From: Pseudeuparius sepicola
Lineage: Eukaryota; Arthropoda; Insecta; Coleoptera; Anthribidae
Assembly (NCBI GenBank): GCA_963920635.1
Contig: OY987305.1
Coordinates: forward strand, 10,889,153 to 10,953,152
DNA length: 64,000 nt
Direction: 5' to 3'
Below the pieces are notes generated by a model. That model saw only the letters and a program-made list of their open reading frames with translations. It had not been told where the DNA came from and searched no databases. Shown piece after piece: positions 36,159 through 47,209 of the stretch (position 1 is its first letter; each line of letters starts with the position of its first letter). A program made the position numbers and the translations under genes.

Positions 36159-36684
36159 TACGGGGTGTTTCGTAATGATGTGCAAATATTTGGAGGAAGT
36201 ATTCTTCATGTGGTTTTAAGGGAGTAACTTGAATTTTGGGACACGTTACTAGCCAGTTAGAAGACCGTCTTTGAATGTAGAAAAAAGTATTTCCTATACC
36301 GCTATACTCCTATAAATAACTGTATTTAAATACGGAACAAAAAAGTAATTTTATTTTTCAGGAAAACTATTATGTTGTTAAGGAAAAAATAACAAGAGTA
36401 ACAAAGTTTCTAAATTAATCGGGCTACAAAATAGGTATTTTTATTTTCAGAAATACCAACATACAAAAAAGAAGAAGAGGTGTTTTGCGTTTCTATCCTT
36501 GGGATAGATAGGTGCAAAAAGTAATTCTACCGTAAAGTGTCTTCCAACTGGCGGGTAACGTGTTCCAAAATAATAACTTTTCAGGGGAGCCTTAAATCGA
36601 AAAATTTTACATGAAATACCCCCTTTAAACCACCTGTACAACACTTCCTTCAAATATTTGCACATCATTAGCGAACACCCTGTA
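36159..36684. mobile_element. Palindromic element, family I (526 bp)
   Basis: TACGGGGTGTTTCGTAATGA at the left after TA, and the inverse (GATGTGCAAATATTTGAAGG read from the right) ending GAACACCCTGTA. Arms of about 140 bp extend to ACACGTTACTAGCCAGTT / AACTGGCGGGTAACGTGT. The 106-codon minus frame at 36447 lies in the right arm. Confidence 0.85.
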
Positions 36685-36896
36685 TTTAAGGTCAAGTTTC
36701 TAAACCACCATCTTATTTTTTCGGGAAGTAGAACTTTTTGTAAATACAACTTTTTCCTTTTTCCCAATACCCCAAAAATAAAATAGTTTTCCCCTTTGTA
36801 ACTCCATACACTGTACCTATGTTATTATTATTATTTATAATCTAGGCATCTAATTTTGCGAAAAAGCTGCGTTTTAATTAAATGTAAAAAAGATTT

Positions 36897-36967
36897 ACCT
36901 CCGCCAGCTTCAGTATTTACGAGGCGTGCATATTGCATACAAACAATACTGAAGTATTTTTATGGCG
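36897..36967. repeat. Hairpin (TTCAGTATT stem)
   Basis: CCTCCGCCAGCTTCAGTATT and AATACTGAAGTATTTTTATG GCGGA form an imperfect inverted repeat around a 25-base loop, ahead of a GC-rich island. Confidence 0.5.
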
Positions 36968-37400
36968 GAACCGTCTTCGCGCCCAGGATATATTAGTTTC
37001 ATTTCGGATCAATTGCAATCCAGGGAGGGGGGGGGGGCGGAGGGCCCGAGAAATCATTCTCACCCACAATTAATGACAATCGAAATTAAAAACGAAAAGG
37101 CGATATTGGTTCCAATTGATTTGCCGCCCCTCGGGGTAACTGTAAAAATCCGCGGGCCCCAGATTTACGGTCCAATTTGGCAGATACAAATCTTAAACAA
37201 ATGGGGCATCCTCGTTTTTCCTGGGTTTAGGGGCTTTGCGTCCGAAATAAATACAGCATTGCCTTTGAAAAAAATAACGGACGAACTTAAAATTGGAAAT
37301 TGGCGCACAGAAAAAAAAGCGCTGCCAATGGAATCACCAGGTAACGTCACTACACACATAGTAAATTCCCCATATAAAAGACAAAGACGCAAATAAATCT
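36968..37400. other. GC island with an unassigned 144-codon open frame
   Basis: A plus-strand frame from the ATG at 36962 to 37396 is open, but starts inside the hairpin, crosses a 12-base G run at 37027, and shows no motif I recognise. The residues (for example GPQIYGPIWQIQILNKWGIL) do not decide between coding and chance. Left uncalled as a gene. Confidence 0.3.
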
Positions 37401-37401
37401 A

Positions 37402-37637
37402 CCGTACTTTCACCGTTTTAGTATACATAGCCATGGCTGGGCGGCGCGCCGCCGTGTATTCGGCTAGGTTCGTCAGTCGTTGGCGGGGGGCGGGGCGTGT
37501 TCTTTGCTCGCAAAACTCGACTGATAAGCGGTGCGGGACTACTGTGTACTCCCCCCGCCAACGACTGACAAACCTAGCTGGACGCACGGCGACGCGCGGC
37601 CTATTCACCTATGTCTACTAAAACGGTGAAAGTACGG
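37402..37637. mobile_element. GC-rich MITE (236 bp)
   Basis: CCGTACTTTCACCGTTTTAG and CTAAAACGGTGAAAGTACGG are perfect inverted ends with TA on both sides (37400-37401, 37638-37639). Inside, CGCCAACGACTGAC / GTCAGTCGTTGGCG forms a second stem. The interior is about 60% GC, unlike the flanks. Frames on both strands mirror each other because of the palindrome. Confidence 0.9.
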
Positions 37638-38098
37638 TATACGTAGGTATAAATACCGGCATATTTACAATCTATATTTTTTATTATCCAATTAAAAATG
37701 GGACATATAATTTATCCCCACATTTCAAGACGAGTATAATTTAATAAATCCCGTCAAATTTACAAATAATAGTAAACAGTTTGATTCGTATTCCAGGATT
37801 ACTTTTTCAAGTTGCCAGGAATAACCATAACTGCTAAATAAGCCCTGGCGCATTGACAGTAGTTTGGCTCTGTCAGTGTATGTGAGTTTTCTGTAGACAG
37901 TAATTTCTACAGTTTGTCCGTGTTTGCTTGTGATCACTCCAGAAATCTATGAAGAACCGAGAAAGATTCGGCTAATATATTTTTTCAGATTGACCTAAGG
38001 GAAGATTACTAATACCAGTGACTTTCTATAGTCACTGCTAATACTGTTAAAACTAGATACAAGAAGTATTGTTTCTGTGTAGGGCAGTTTACGAAAAA

Positions 38099-39285
38099 AA
38101 AAACAAAAGGGGTTCAAAACGGAATGATGAAAATGCAGACGAAATATTGCGATATTTTAGAAATAATCCTCGAAGTAGTGTAAGAGAAGCTGTTCTAAAT
38201 TTAAATTTTGGAAAAACTTTAATTTTGAAAACCTTAAAAATAATAAAATTAAACCATATGTACATCCAAATATTTGCACACCGTGCACGAAGGAGATTTA
38301 GAAAAAAGGGTTTCAAAGTATTGTTTGTGGGTACAAGGACATTTTTTAAAATGAAAACATTTTCTGGCCGCCAAATGTTATCTACACAGATGAGGCGACA
38401 TTCACAACCGTTGGCGTTGTGTTGTGTTCCCAGAATACAAGGTACTGGCACAGCTTACCCGGTAAGCTGTGGTACTGGGCCGAAGAGAATCCTAAATTTG
38501 TGATTCATGGCAAGGACAAAATATTCTCAAAAAATTTACGTTATTGCGGAATATCATCCAGAAGAGTGATTGGACCTTACTTTTTCCGGAAAAGTTTAAA
38601 TGGTGATCGTTTTTGACATTTTTAGAAGACCAATTATGGGAATTCCTTAATGACCTCCCCTTGCAGGAAAGGCAGGATGCCTATTTCCGTTGAGTGAGGA
38701 ACTATTTCCAACTAGACGGTTCCCCATGTCACAGCACAGCTGCCAGTTGTGAATAGAGGTTTAAAATTTCCGGAAAAATTGATCGTCGGAAAAAAAACGT
38801 TTTTTCCCGGAAAATTTAGAAAAAACGAAAAAAAAAAACAATTTTTTTAAATAATACATAATAAAAAAGAAATAGGTAAAATAAATATTTTTAAATAAAA
38901 TAATTTATATAATATATAATAAAAAGTTAAAAAGAATTATTGTTTTTAGTTCTTTATTGTTGATCAATAAGTGTTATGTTTATTTAATTTGTTTTAAGTA
39001 AAGCATTACAATCAACATATGTTATTTTTAGACTCCTTGAGGTATTTGCCATTTGTTAATTCGAATTTTATCTGAAATTTTCCATTTTTTTCAATTTTTC
39101 CATTCGAAAAAAAACGAAAAAAAAACTTGTATTTTTCCAATTTTTCCTGTTTTGTTCCGTGATGTTAAGCCGTGATGTTAAGCCTGCCAAGATATTGCAA
39201 TAGATGAAGGTCAATGAAAGAAAAAAGTTGAGAAATGCATTGAGTTGGAAGGTGACCTGCATAAAAATCTGAGAAACATTAGGTA
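38099..39285 (+). pseudogene. Mariner/IS630-type transposase (DUF4817 class), decayed
   Basis: Begins KRGSKRNDENADEILRYFRN and NPRSSVREA (second helix-turn-helix), open for about 70 codons. Further pieces in other frames: TDEATFT (first catalytic Asp, about 38386), CSQNTRYWH, AEENPKFVIHGKDKIFS, ISSRRVIGPYFF, LNGDRF, FLNDLPL, and FQLDGSPCHSTAASCE (second Asp, 38705-38752). After that an AT-rich block with TTTCCGGAAAAA-like motifs (38757-39155) interrupts it. The tail VEKCIELEGDLHKNL (39218-39262) is the usual C-terminus; the third acidic residue is not seen. At least five frameshifts. This is the class whose N-terminus occurs in the family C loops. Confidence 0.82.
38757..39155. repeat. AT-rich insert with TTTCCGGAAA motifs
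   Basis: Starts AAAATTTCCGGAAAAATTG and contains TTTTCCCGGAAAATT, then poly-A/T runs and AATTTTCCATTTTTTTCAAT. It separates two parts of the transposase pseudogene. A separate AT-rich insertion is likely; termini not resolved. Confidence 0.5.
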
Positions 39286-39520
39286 TATTTGTTGTTGAGT
39301 TATGTGTTTTCGAATATGTTATTATTGTTAATGTTGCTGTGCTTCTCGCTGTAATTTTTGTTAAAAACGATCTAGTAACTAAATAGTAGCAGTGACTATA
39401 GAAAGAATATAGTCACTGATAGTAGTGTCTGTGAAATATCTTGCCTTAGGTCAATCTAAGAAATATATAAAGCAGAATTTTTCTCTGCTCTTCATAGATT
39501 TCTGGAGTGCATCTAAGAAA

Positions 39521-40529
39521 GAACTGATTATTATTTTCTATTTCTAGGGTAAATTCGATAGAAGATACTTGTGAGTTTATAAATTTTAATAAAGAATTTA
39601 AATCCATGTTCCCATATAATAAATATTATCTTTGAGATAGGAGAAAGATTTATTCTCCAAAAGCTCAGGAAACAAATTTGTTCGATATGTAACCCGCTAA
39701 CAGGTTGCAAAAAGTGTATAAAATTGGCAGCCTAACTAGACAATGCGGGGCCAACCAGCAACCAGGTATTCCAGCTGCGATGACGCCTGCCCTGCTGTCT
39801 CTTCACAAAAGTAAGTGTCTTTCTCTGATTGTGTCAATTGTCAATTGTGTCAAGCTTTCTTAATCCTAAATAATAAATTAACCTATGTCAAATTAAGGCG
39901 AATTGTTATTATTTGCTACGAGCAGTATATTCAATGCATAATGGTCGCTGGCCGTGTATGACGATATATGTCCCTCTTGCTACGCCTCTGTCGCTTCGTT
40001 CTCATTCATAGACAATCCCCGAACGGTATGACTCCTGGCTGCTCCCAAATGAGCATCACAAACACCTACTTAGTGCAGTGGACCGTGAAGCAGGTGTCCG
40101 GAGAGTCACTTATGTTTTGTCCCGCTATACCCTGACAAATAACTCCCTTACGGGTGCCGGCCCCTACCGATGGCAAATGGGGTTTTTCACTTCCCTTCTA
40201 CCTCTCATATTGTCGTATTTAGAATTGATCAGTGCCACGTTGCGGCCGGATGCATACACGACGTGATAGATTGGTAAAAAATGCAGATATGTGTTAAATA
40301 GCACGTGAAATTGGGTTTGCGGTAGTCGTTACACGAAATTATTACGGTACTTCGAAATTAGGTAGAAAGTTTTACCCAGAATAGCATAAAAAAATAAAAA
40401 AAATCACATTTTCATAAATTTAAATATTTGTAAATTGGCCAATATTAACAAATGATGGTATAGAGTCATCATTCAACATAGGTATGCAATACGCAATACC
40501 AAATGACAACAAATCGTCCCTCTTATCAT
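39521..40529. other. Gene-free stretch
   Basis: Penelope-like 3' remnant at about 39620-39710, then mixed sequence. A 62-codon frame at 40078 has no motif. Confidence 0.3.
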
Positions 40530-41560
40530 GTAAGGGCGTAACTAACAAAAAATGCGAATTTGAGTTACGCCGCTTAATAAGTCCCTCTTGGGGATGGCTT
40601 TGATTTCACAAAGTGGCGTATCTGTAAAACTTATAGGTGGGGCATAGTCAACACATCACCTGACGGCGTAAATGCGAACATCCACAAAATATTTCTCACG
40701 TATAGGCGTAAGTCAAGATACGCCCGTTCGTGTGAAATTAAGTGACAACTTGAAGGAGAATTTTGTGGGCGTAACTTGCAGCAAATGCGCGCAAAGGAAC
40801 CAAGAAACATATGATTCTAACCTATAAACCAGCGCAGTTGTTGTATTTCGAGGAAGTTTTAGAGGCGTGGATATTTTTCTATTGTTGAAATGGACGTACT
40901 TGTGGTTTGGAAAGACGGTAACATGAATGTAGTATCTTTAGAACTAAAAACTGTGAGGTGCTGGAAAATACGTAGATAAAAATGTTATTCAAACGCCGGT
41001 GGTATACACAACTAATTTCAAAAATATTTTTAAATGATTCCAAAGATTCGGAAAATATAACAATATTTATATAATATATGACGAAAATGTTTTGCTAAAA
41101 TATTTTTCCTCACATTATATTAATATTCCGACAAAATATTTAAAAATAATTCCAAAGTACCTACTTGAAAATTTTGCAACATTTATAAAACATTATAGTA
41201 ATATTTCTCAAAATCTGTTTTATAATATTTTATAAATATTATAGGAAATATTATTACAACACTCACTTAAATGTTACGCCGAAGTGCCGTGAATTTCAGG
41301 ATTTTTTTAAAAGTTTGCCTCATGAAACGGAGTAGGTACCTAAGTTTTGGTTTTATTCTTATAAAATACAAAGTATTCTATTTTTATTTTTGTATTGTCG
41401 CTGTACCTTGGTAGAAATAAAATCTTTCACTTACAACTATATTATGTTTTATGGTTTAATGTTTCAATACTCTTGTTTCCAAATTTTATTTTTAAAAAAG
41501 GTCGTAACTTGATTGCTATACAGAAAAAGAATATTACGTAGAGGCGTAAATGCAAACTTT
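40530..41560. repeat. GGCGTAA-motif block
   Basis: GGCGTAA occurs at about 40534, 40673, 40703, 40769 and 41544, AGTTACGCC at 40563 (inverted), GGCGTATC at 40614 and ATACGCC at 40718 (inverted). Four copies are followed within about 15 bases by AAATGCG or AATGC. Likely subterminal repeats of one element. Inside lies a 29-codon frame (40890-40979) beginning MDVLVVWKDGNMNVVSLELK, of unknown origin. 40980-41280 is extremely AT-rich with AATATT strings. Confidence 0.5.
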
Positions 41561-42423
41561 TTTCTTTTTAAAAAAATACCTATTAAATTTATTAACAAAT
41601 AATAATGCACCAGCTTAAACTACGTTCTTTTGTCGTATCACTATAAAATATTATTTGATTCTATCGTGGAAGTTACGTGTGAGAGTATTTAATAGGTTAA
41701 CCAATTTTGTTTTTTCCTCTTCCTGTAAAATAAGTAAAAATCAGATACGGACTTTTTATTAATTGTATTTTGTAAACGAAAAAATAAAAACCGAAGTAAG
41801 TAAAAAGTATGTAAAACGGACTAGGTACCTAAAAATGTAAGAATATAGGTAGGTATGTCAGATGAGTCGCATGCCAATTTTCGTTTTTAATAAAAAATCT
41901 CCTCTATCGCAGCCTATTTTACAAGCTTTTATTTTTCTTTTTTTGGTCGCCTTTATTCCTACCCTGTACCTTATCAAGATCCTATGGAAAAAATCAAAAT
42001 CCCGGCCTACTTAGACCGTTCTACCGCTCATATCCAGACCCAATCTAACCGTGCGAAACTAGTTTATTTAGTTTGTGTAATAACCGACTAATCCGATGTA
42101 GCGCTCGGTCACCTTTTGTCGGAAGTACACCTTTTATCCCGGTGACAAATGGCGCATATTGGCGAGCCTGAAATTATAATCGTTTAAATAGTGGTGTTTA
42201 TAACGGTTCCGCTTGAATTATTGTCCAAATACGAGTGATGTAATAGGATTAATTTAGGTGGAATGATGTCAGCCAAGTTGCGAGGGGAGCCCTCTGCCCC
42301 GCTACAATAGAGGTTCCGAACTCGGCGCTATGGCCGATACGGATTTTGCCCCGATTTAAAAGGCACAAACAGCGGCGTAGGCGCTCATTTTTGTTCGATT
42401 TTAAGAATTGTTTTTTTATAAGG
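41561..42423. other. Gene-free stretch
   Basis: AT-rich to 41950, then GC-richer (42000-42400). A 68-codon minus frame at 42249 is unrecognised. Confidence 0.3.
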
Positions 42424-43650
42424 TACACCGGGGTAAGTGGAACCCATAAAATCAATAGTTCAAGTTTAGGCCCTTCTAAAAAATTTTTAAGGAATCTAAT
42501 TAACTTTAGAGCAAATGGCAGATCTACTCTTGTTTTGTGACTGTATAGAAATAAATTATTCTAACATAAAAAGAAAACCAAAATATTTTGAAAAATGCAA
42601 GTCGAGTACTTCCACTTTCCCCGCAATGCGGGGCACGTATTTTACACATTTAAATACTGAGAAATAAGACTGGGGCAAGTGGAAATAAAACTAGACATTT
42701 GATTTTAGAAGAATATAATTATAAAAAAAATGCACATGCCAGCGAACATTATACTGATTAAGTGATGTTGGAAATGAGCTAAGGGATTGCTGCCTCTTTG
42801 TGATGCTTTTGTAATGATGGCTTTGGCAGTACAAAAACAATATGACTTTTTGTTATTATTGAGATATCTGAAACTTGAGGATAGTAATATTTGCATTCCA
42901 TTTCATGCTCTTTCGAAGGCATTTTATTTCGACTTCATCGTCAAAGCCACGTAAAACTTGTGCCATATATTAAATATTAGGTACTTGTGCTTCCTGTAAT
43001 GGGAAATTTTGTTAGAACAAAATCTTCAGGGTCTGCATCACGATATATTTCTTCCAAAGAAGGAGATAGAGACTTTCCCCACTCAATATCATCATCAGAA
43101 TCTGTGTGTTCTTCAGGAACAGCGCACTGCTCTCCATCACTATTGTCCGAAAGCAATATCTTCTTTGGCTTTTTGTTCCGCTTTCTTTTTTGAGATAACG
43201 GTGTCTTTTCTTCCTCTTTCTTTTTTTTCATTTTTTCGACGTAGCTAGTAGACGTAATAACTTCTGCTACGTTCCTGCTGAAGGGATAATGGAGTTTGCT
43301 TAATATGCCCAAGAAGGATTGTCTCAAAGGAATTCTCAGCCAAAGGCATCATTGATTCTTGCTCTTGTTGCTGAAAAGTATCTTCTGTTTCCTGTCGGTG
43401 CAATGTATCGCCCCCTTCCTGGTGAACTGTTCCTTCCCGTGGCTATTCAATTTTGTATGCACCTTCGAGATTTTGTTCTCTTTCGAGTACGTTGCCGGCG
43501 GCCTCTTTTTAATGTAATTGCAAACCATTTTCAACTACAACAGAAGAATAAATTTGAAAATAAGGTACGCAAAAAAGACATGGGGCAAGTGGAACCTAGT
43601 GTCCACTTACCCCGTTGTTGTCAGTTCCACTTGCCCCAACTCTAAAAAAA
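42424..43650 (-). mobile_element. Pogo-like element with GGGGCAAGTGGAA repeats
   Basis: The motif GGGGYAAGTGGAA occurs at about 42431, 42672 and 43580, and inverted at about 42609 (TTCCACTTTCCCC), 43604 (TCCACTTACCCC) and 43625 (TTCCACTTGCCCC). The copies cluster at both ends around the transposase remnant (42700-43534). About 1.2 kb in all, far short of a full element, so it is an internal-deletion derivative. Confidence 0.75.
42700..43534 (-). pseudogene. Pogo-like transposase: N-terminus joined to C-terminal tail
   Basis: Minus strand. From the ATG at 43530 it reads MVCNYIKKRPPATYSKEN, then LEGAYKIE after a frameshift, the pogo/CENP-B-like HTH start. It goes on with NSFETILLGHIKQTPLSLQQ and a long basic/acidic stretch (KEEEKTPLSQKRKRNKKPKK, then SDNSDGEQ) open from 43327 to 42977, then FVLTKFPI, MAQVLRGFDDEVEIKCLRKS and ITKASQRGSNPL, the typical C-terminal tail. 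The DDE catalytic region of about 200 residues is missing. Several stops and frameshifts. The same N-plus-tail architecture recurs at 53763-54094. Confidence 0.72.
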
Positions 43651-43661
43651 CCCTGAGGCAA

Positions 43662-44405
43662 TACAGGGTGTTTCTAAATTATGATGCCAATATAATATGG
43701 CAGGTAGAAAATGTCATTTTGAACAAAATGTTTCTTATCCTATAAACATGGGTCCGAAAATGCATAATAAGAAAGTTACAGGGTGATAAAGATAAACTTT
43801 GAAAAACATGTTTTTCGAAAAAACTTCTACAAAAGTTACGCAATTTAAATGAAACTTAGTGCAGTTCTTTAATCGCTGAAGTGCAACAATTTCGTGTATA
43901 ACTTTTTTGAGGTTATCTTTTTGGTTTTGCAGGTTCATAATTTTAGTGCATCTTTTCATTTTGCAACAAAAGGGTAGTCTTGTCCATAACGATAAAATCA
44001 ACCGCTTGCGTCGAAATCGGCAAAATGTGCCCCAAAACACCTAATCTAAAAATAAAATTATCGCCTACCGCATTTAAATGTTATAGATGAATTTTAAGTT
44101 CAAAATTAAGAAAAAAATGCCTAAAAGTCACTGAGTAAAACATCACTGCTTTTCTTGAAATAGGGTGTCAACATTTTGTGGAGCTCATAAATCCGTTCCA
44201 TTTTAAAAGCGAACAATTTTTGTAATTATTTTGTAACATTTGAAAGCGGTACTTGAAAATTTTATTTTTCGAACTTTGCAGTCGACAGGTGTTTTGGGGC
44301 ACATTTTGCCAATGTCAACGCAAACGGTTGATTTTATCGTAATGGAACAAGAGTACTCTTTTGTTGCAAAATGAAAAGATGCACACTAAAATGATGAACC
44401 TCCCA
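43662..44405. mobile_element. Palindromic element, family J, copy 1
   Basis: TACAGGGTGTTTCTAAATTA begins it; a second TTACAGGGTGATAAAG end lies at 43778. Inverted arms about 43900-44080 and 44240-44405: GGCAAAATGTGCCCCAAAAC / GTTTTGGGGCACATTTTGCC and TTTTAGTGCATCTTTTCATT. The right end is missing. The 101-codon minus frame at 43735 is arm sequence. Confidence 0.75.
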
Positions 44406-44997
44406 ACTAGCAAAATGGAATTCTAAAAGGACTGAATTATTGTATAATAGTCGAATAGCGTTGTTTTAAGGACTGTTTGTTTTAAATCATTGTATCAAAT
44501 CATTTTATAACGGTTTTTACAATATATCCTATAAGGCATAATACGATAATTTCTTTTAAAATGATATACCTAATACTTTATAATAGGCAAGTTTATAAAA
44601 TAACAAAAATATTATTTTATAAGACCTGTATACCTACTGTATAGAACTAGTAGTTGCAACATTATAAAATAGTTACTTAAACTTGTCTTATTAGAACTAT
44701 ATAATGTCTTTTATACGTGAACATAAAACACTATGAGACTTTCTATTTTATAAATAATGCCTTTTAAGTCCCACGTACTACTTATAGTCAAGGCCCTATA
44801 GAACAACATCACTCTGTCTATACAAATTTAAAATGCATTGTTAAATTTCGCGCCAATTATTACTTTTTGTTTTGGCCCGGTGTTGTAAAATCCTGTTGAT
44901 GGCCACAACCTATAACCTATAACCTATAACCCATTGAAACTACATTTAGTTAAAGAATGGGTCAACATAGAGGTCTCAAAAGTGTAAGGGCTTGTTA
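44406..44997. other. AT-rich stretch with a heptamer repeat
   Basis: 44460-44780 is very AT-rich. At 44906-44932 the heptamer AACCTAT is repeated three to four times. No gene. Confidence 0.4.
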
Positions 44998-45266
44998 CAG
45001 AGGCGGATCCAGGCAAATCTAAACGGGGGGACGGCGTGGTAAAAATTTTTCCTGATGGGCCGGGGTAAGGGAAATTTTTAGAATATAATATGTATTTTTG
45101 TGAAAAATAAAATAATTTATTTCTCTAGAAAAAACAAAAGCAAAAAAATGTTTACCCAAACAAAATAAAAAAACAAACTTAAATAATAAACATAACAAAA
45201 CAAAATCACAAGAAGAAACAATAATTCTTTAGATTTAAAAAATAATGTACTTATCACAAAGTAAAA

Positions 45267-45480
45267 TCATATTTTCTCTTCTTTCGCGCAAACTGATTTT
45301 TCTTCATTGATGTTTACATTGCAGTGTATATTTAATAGGGCTAAATTACTTAGTCTGTCTTGGACCATGGTACGTAACCAAGTCTCGCCGATGCATTGCT
45401 TACCGGGAAACTGGCAAGTATGCTCAAAAATTTTCTTGCCGTTGTCGCGATGCGACTTCGTACTGGTACTGGTGTTGCCA
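45267..45480 (-). pseudogene. hAT transposase C-terminus (dimerisation region)
   Basis: Minus strand. LATPVPVRSRIATTARKFLS (45417-45476) followed, after a frame change, by TWLRTMVQDRLSNLALLNIH, then VNINEEKSV and KEEKI and a stop at 45267. This matches the hAT pattern of SAERSFSKLKLIK, LRSTM..RL..LALL.IH. Only the last 70 or so residues remain; the catalytic residues are not found. The G to R and E changes in the SAERSFS part mean even this block is decayed. It lies inside the element with matching hAT ends, which supports both calls. Confidence 0.8.
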
Positions 45481-45829
45481 GAACAAGCTTTATTGAGAAA
45501 CTGAGGAAAATATACTAAAAACGCTCTTTAATTGTACACTAGATTGTGACAGGTAAATATTGTCCCTAGACCTAGAATTCCCTAAAAGGCGGTTATATTG
45601 ATATTATTGATTGGTAACGGAGGACAGGAAGGACATTTTATACACACGAATTCTAAATTTAAATAGATAGAAATTATTAACATTAAACTCTGTTCTTTGA
45701 AGCAGGCGCGGTCATATCCATTTGCGAAGGGGGGGGGGGCATACCTGTATATGTACTCCGTTAGGCGGTTTTTAAGTACCTACCTACTATAACAATAAAA
45801 CTTCAAGAAGGCGATATTACAAAAATATA

Positions 45830-46245
45830 TACAGGGTGAGTTTTTTCGATGCCCACTATGGGGATCTCGGAAACTAGCAGAGCTACAACAAAGGTTAAAT
45901 GGGGAAAGAATTGCAGTTTTGAATGCTCAATCTAATGCCCTTTTTGGATTTTTAAAAAAGTTCATGGCTCACTAGAGTGGATTAGATTATGTTATTAAGT
46001 CCAAAATTATCTCCAATGTTTGTCTCTACAGTTTTTCTGTATAATCAGAAATAACGGAGCTACAGAGATCTGATGAAATAGCAAAAAATCACTCTTTTCA
46101 ATACCTATATCTAGTGAGCCATGAACTTTTTTAAAAATCCAAAATGGGCATTAGATTGAGCATTCAAAACCGCAATTCTATTTCCCCATTTAACCTTTGT
46201 TGTAGCTCTGCTAGTTTCCGAGATCCCCATAGTGGGCACCCTGTA
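45830..46245. mobile_element. Palindromic element, family K, complete (416 bp)
   Basis: TACAGGGTGAGTTTTTTCGA and the inverse ending GTGGGCACCCTGTA, TA on both sides (45828-45829, 46246-46247). Arms of about 165 bp: ATGGGGATCTCGGAAACTAG / CTAGTTTCCGAGATCCCCAT and AAGTTCATGGCTCACTAGA / CTAGTGAGCCATGAACTT. The spacer is about 85 bp. Inserted in the hAT element, so younger than it. Confidence 0.95.
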
Positions 46246-46326
46246 TATATATTCTTCACAAAAATAAAAAATAAATGTATAATTTAAATAAAATATGTAA
46301 ACAAAATTTTTTGCATGTGCGATATA

Positions 46327-46965
46327 TACAGTGTATCCAACAGATTGAGATTGAGTCACATAAGGTGTAAATAACAACAAATTTCCGAGTTGCAATTTGA
46401 GCTTCTGGGGATCAGCCCTGCTTCGTTTTAAACTAATTTGTGAATTTGTGACATAATTTTACTTTCGAAAAATCACGTATGCCTTGGAAATTATGAAGAA
46501 ACTAATTTTCCACCTCAGTAAACTGCCTTTTTGCAGGTTTTAAGGCAAAATGTTATTAAGGAAACTTGTTCAGAATGAAAAGCTCAGTAAGGTTTGCAAA
46601 ATTTCGAAAGTCTAGGCCTATACTTTGTTTTTTTTTGGCATTTTTCACACCTTTTTTTTAGAAAAATGCATTTTCTGTAGTTTTTACATCAAAATGTTAT
46701 TAAGAAAACTTGTTGACAATGAAAAACTGGATAGGTGTGAAAATTTTCAAAAGCCTAAGTCGCTTTTTTTTCTGCTAATAAAAAATTAAAACGCACAAAA
46801 ATCAAAGTAGACCTAGGCTGTTGGAATTTTTCACACCTATCCAGTTTTTCATTGAAAGTCAAAGTACCTAGACTTTCTGACTGACCTAGACTTTCGAAAT
46901 TTCACAAACCTACTCAGTTTTTCATTCTGAACAAGTTTCCTTAATAACATTTTGCCGTAAAAAAG
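46327..46965. mobile_element. Palindromic element, family A (right end lost)
   Basis: TACAGTGTATCCAACAGATT after TA. Inverted blocks GAATGAAAAGCTCAGTAAGG / CTACTCAGTTTTTCATTC and AAACTGGATAGGTGTGAAAA / TTTTCACACCTATCCAGTTT; the loop lies near 46785. The right arm stops at 46965 in AACATTTTGCCGTAAAA. Related to 1-444. Confidence 0.82.
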
Positions 46966-47209
46966 TTAGGCATCTGTCACAAGTTCTGGCATTTCTGCTG
47001 GACATGCTAAATACGTCCCTGTAGGCGCCCAAAACAGTGCTGCCAACCTTTTATTACCAAATTAAAAAATGTAATTTCTAGTGTACAATTAAATTTAAGA
47101 GCGTTTTTAGATTACCTAATAATACTCCGGTTGTAATAAGGGTTGTAGAAAAAGGGGGGGCGGTCGCCCCCTCCCCCGCCCCCCCCCAGTATCCGCCACT
47201 GGCTTGTTA

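Larger units (their letters stand above)
37937..39520. mobile_element. Palindrome-ended mariner-type element
   Basis: Outer inverted blocks AGATTGACCTAAGG / CCTTAGGTCAATCT and CTCCAGAAATCTATGAAG / CTTCATAGATTTCTGGAG surround subterminal copies of CAGTGACTnTATAGTCACTG at 38016-38039 and 39389-39420. Between them lies a broken transposase gene (38099-39285), itself interrupted by an AT-rich insert. TTGCCAGGAATAACCATAA (37812) and TTATCTTTGAGA...AAGCTCAGGAAACAAATTT (39628-39680) resemble Penelope 3' sequence in the flanks. Confidence 0.7.
44998..47201. mobile_element. hAT-type element with perfect 8-bp target duplication (2.2 kb)
   Basis: CAGAGGCGGATCCAGG at the left and the inverse GTATCCGCCACTG at the right, flanked by GCTTGTTA at 44990-44997 and 47202-47209. 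8-bp duplications and CAGWGGCGGATCC ends are typical of hAT (Tip100/Zaphod-like) elements. It carries a C-terminal transposase remnant (45267-45480, minus) and two later palindromic insertions (45830-46245, 46327-46965). Runs of G/C lie just inside both ends. Confidence 0.92.

Noticed and set aside
36962..37396. 144-codon plus-strand open frame
   Set aside because: Starts inside a hairpin, crosses a G run, has no recognisable motif, and the opposite strand is also open. Kept as an unassigned GC island.
44906..44932. AACCTAT heptamers as telomeric repeat
   Set aside because: Only 3-4 copies; insect telomeres are TTAGG, and the unit does not match.
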